A stretch of DNA of 64,000 nt from Telluribacter roseus (GTDB lineage: Bacteria; Bacteroidota; Bacteroidia; Cytophagales; Spirosomataceae), in contig NZ_JAFEUV020000006.1 in assembly GCF_017355915.2 (NCBI RefSeq), positions 186,001 through 250,000 of the forward strand, read 5' to 3'. Every line of letters starts with the position of its first letter. The stretch's first letter is position 1. Shown here piece after piece: positions 63,364-64,000 of this stretch. The notes below the pieces were generated by a model. The model was not told the origin of the DNA. It did not search any database and saw nothing but the letters and a program-made list of their open reading frames with translations. Position numbers and translations under genes: made by a program.

Positions 63364-64000
63364 TTATTCTTTTCCGGCAATGACGATAACAATTTCACCT
63401 TTGATAGTTTTTTCAGCAAAATAAGTAATTATTTCCTCTAACGTACCACGCACGTTCTCTTCGTATAATTTGGTCAGCTCACGTGATACACAGGCCTGCC
63501 TTTCGGCGCCAAAGTACTCCGCAAACTGCTGCAGGGATTTGACCAGCCGGTGGGGCGATTCGTAGAATATCATCGTACGCTCTTCCTCGGCCAACTCCTT
63601 CAGGCGGGTCTGGCGGCCCTTCTTGTGGGGCAGAAACCCTTCAAAGGTAAAGCGGTCGCAGGGAAGGCCGGAGTTGACCAGCGCCGGTACAAAAGCCGTC
63701 GGACCGGGCAGGCACTCGACCGGTATCTTGTACTTGATGCACTCCCGCACCAGCAGGAAGCCCGGGTCAGAGATAGCCGGGGTACCCGCGTCGGATACCA
63801 GGGCCATGGTTTCGCCTTTGAGCATCCGCTCCAGCAGTCGTGTGATGGTCTGGTGCTCGTTATGAATATGGTAGCTCTGCATGGGCTTACTGATGTCCAG
63901 GTGGCGCAGCAGGTTGCCCGAGGTCCGGGTATCTTCGGCTAGTACTACATCCACACTTTTGAGCACATTGATGGCTCGCAGTGTAATATCCTCCAGGTTA
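63364..64000 (-). CDS. rsmI: 16S rRNA (cytidine-1402-2'-O)-methyltransferase, 5' end cut by window
   Basis: Methylates C1402 of 16S rRNA. The frame remains open to the window edge, where NLEDITLRAINVLKS precedes DVVLAEDTRTSGNLLRHL, as in complete RsmI; about a dozen N-terminal residues lie outside. Further motifs are LVSDAGTPAISDPGFLLV, LPGPTAFVPALVNSGLPCDRFTFEGFLPHKKGRQTRL and IFYESPHRL. The DUF4105 gene starts 4 bp after its stop, so the two are cotranscribed. Confidence 0.94.
   Translation of the reverse strand, partial: NLEDITLRAINVLKSVDVVLAEDTRTSGNLLRHLDISKPMQSYHIHNEHQTITRLLERMLKGETMALVSDAGTPAISDPGFLLVRECIKYKIPVECLPGPTAFVPALVNSGLPCDRFTFEGFLPHKKGRQTRLKELAEEERTMIFYESPHRLVKSLQQFAEYFGAERQACVSRELTKLYEENVRGTLEEIITYFAEKTIKGEIVIVIAGKE

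Overview
The window looks like chromosomal DNA of a Bacteroidota member, most likely Cytophagales/Spirosomataceae-like. Pointers are a SusC/SusD pair, a MurF-alanine racemase fusion, a eukaryotic-type glycyl-tRNA synthetase, a DUF2723 membrane protein, several TAnnTTTG-type -7 promoter elements and no obvious Shine-Dalgarno sequences. No rRNA, tRNA, CRISPR array, integrase or transposase was recognised. Coding is dense on both strands and the right-hand edge cuts rsmI.

Region 1 (1-12703) is the accessory-looking part. Two related palindromes precede a same-strand run: SusC and SusD; a large PSCyt1/DUF1549/DUF1553 protein with two CxxCH motifs; a Tat-exported DUF1501 protein; a Tat-exported TIM-barrel isomerase-like protein; then a Tat-exported Gfo/Idh/MocA oxidoreductase and a second TIM-barrel protein. 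This resembles a periplasmic oxidation/isomerisation route for a carbohydrate imported by SusCD, with a possible cytochrome link for electrons. Base composition rises sharply between the fifth and sixth genes (about 10,350-10,490), so the cassette may be a composite.

Region 2 (12704-30771) is mixed housekeeping: an OmpA-family protein bracketed by octamer repeats, DNA polymerase I, a collagen-like lipoprotein, a second lipoprotein, a GH109-like Tat oxidoreductase fold, an M1 peptidase with HEAT-like repeats, a LolC/E-type permease with RbfA, a membrane protein, RpiB, a LOG-family protein, a helix-hairpin-helix protein, GlyRS and a DUF892 ferritin-like protein.

Region 3 (30772-57409) holds MurF-Alr, CorA, a tandem universal stress protein, QueG divergent from GrpE-DnaJ, a large DUF2723 protein, an ABC-2 exporter pair, two adjacent dicarboxylate/amino-acid symporters, a GH18 lipoprotein, a THUMP-like methyltransferase with an in-frame repeat insertion, acetyl-CoA synthetase, an AsmA-like protein and a 51-residue Cys-rich membrane protein.

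Region 4 (57451-64000) has a YfiT-like protein, then a tight operon (sugar ketoisomerase cupin, DegT aminotransferase, polyprenyl-phosphate-type GT2, methyltransferase) that could make and lipid-link a 3-amino-3,6-dideoxyhexose. It ends with rsmI, a DUF4105 protein and an inositol-monophosphatase-family gene in one overlapping operon.

Many start codons were moved inward from the longest open frame, because the longer version began at TTG/GTG, inside a -7 promoter box, or in repeat DNA.
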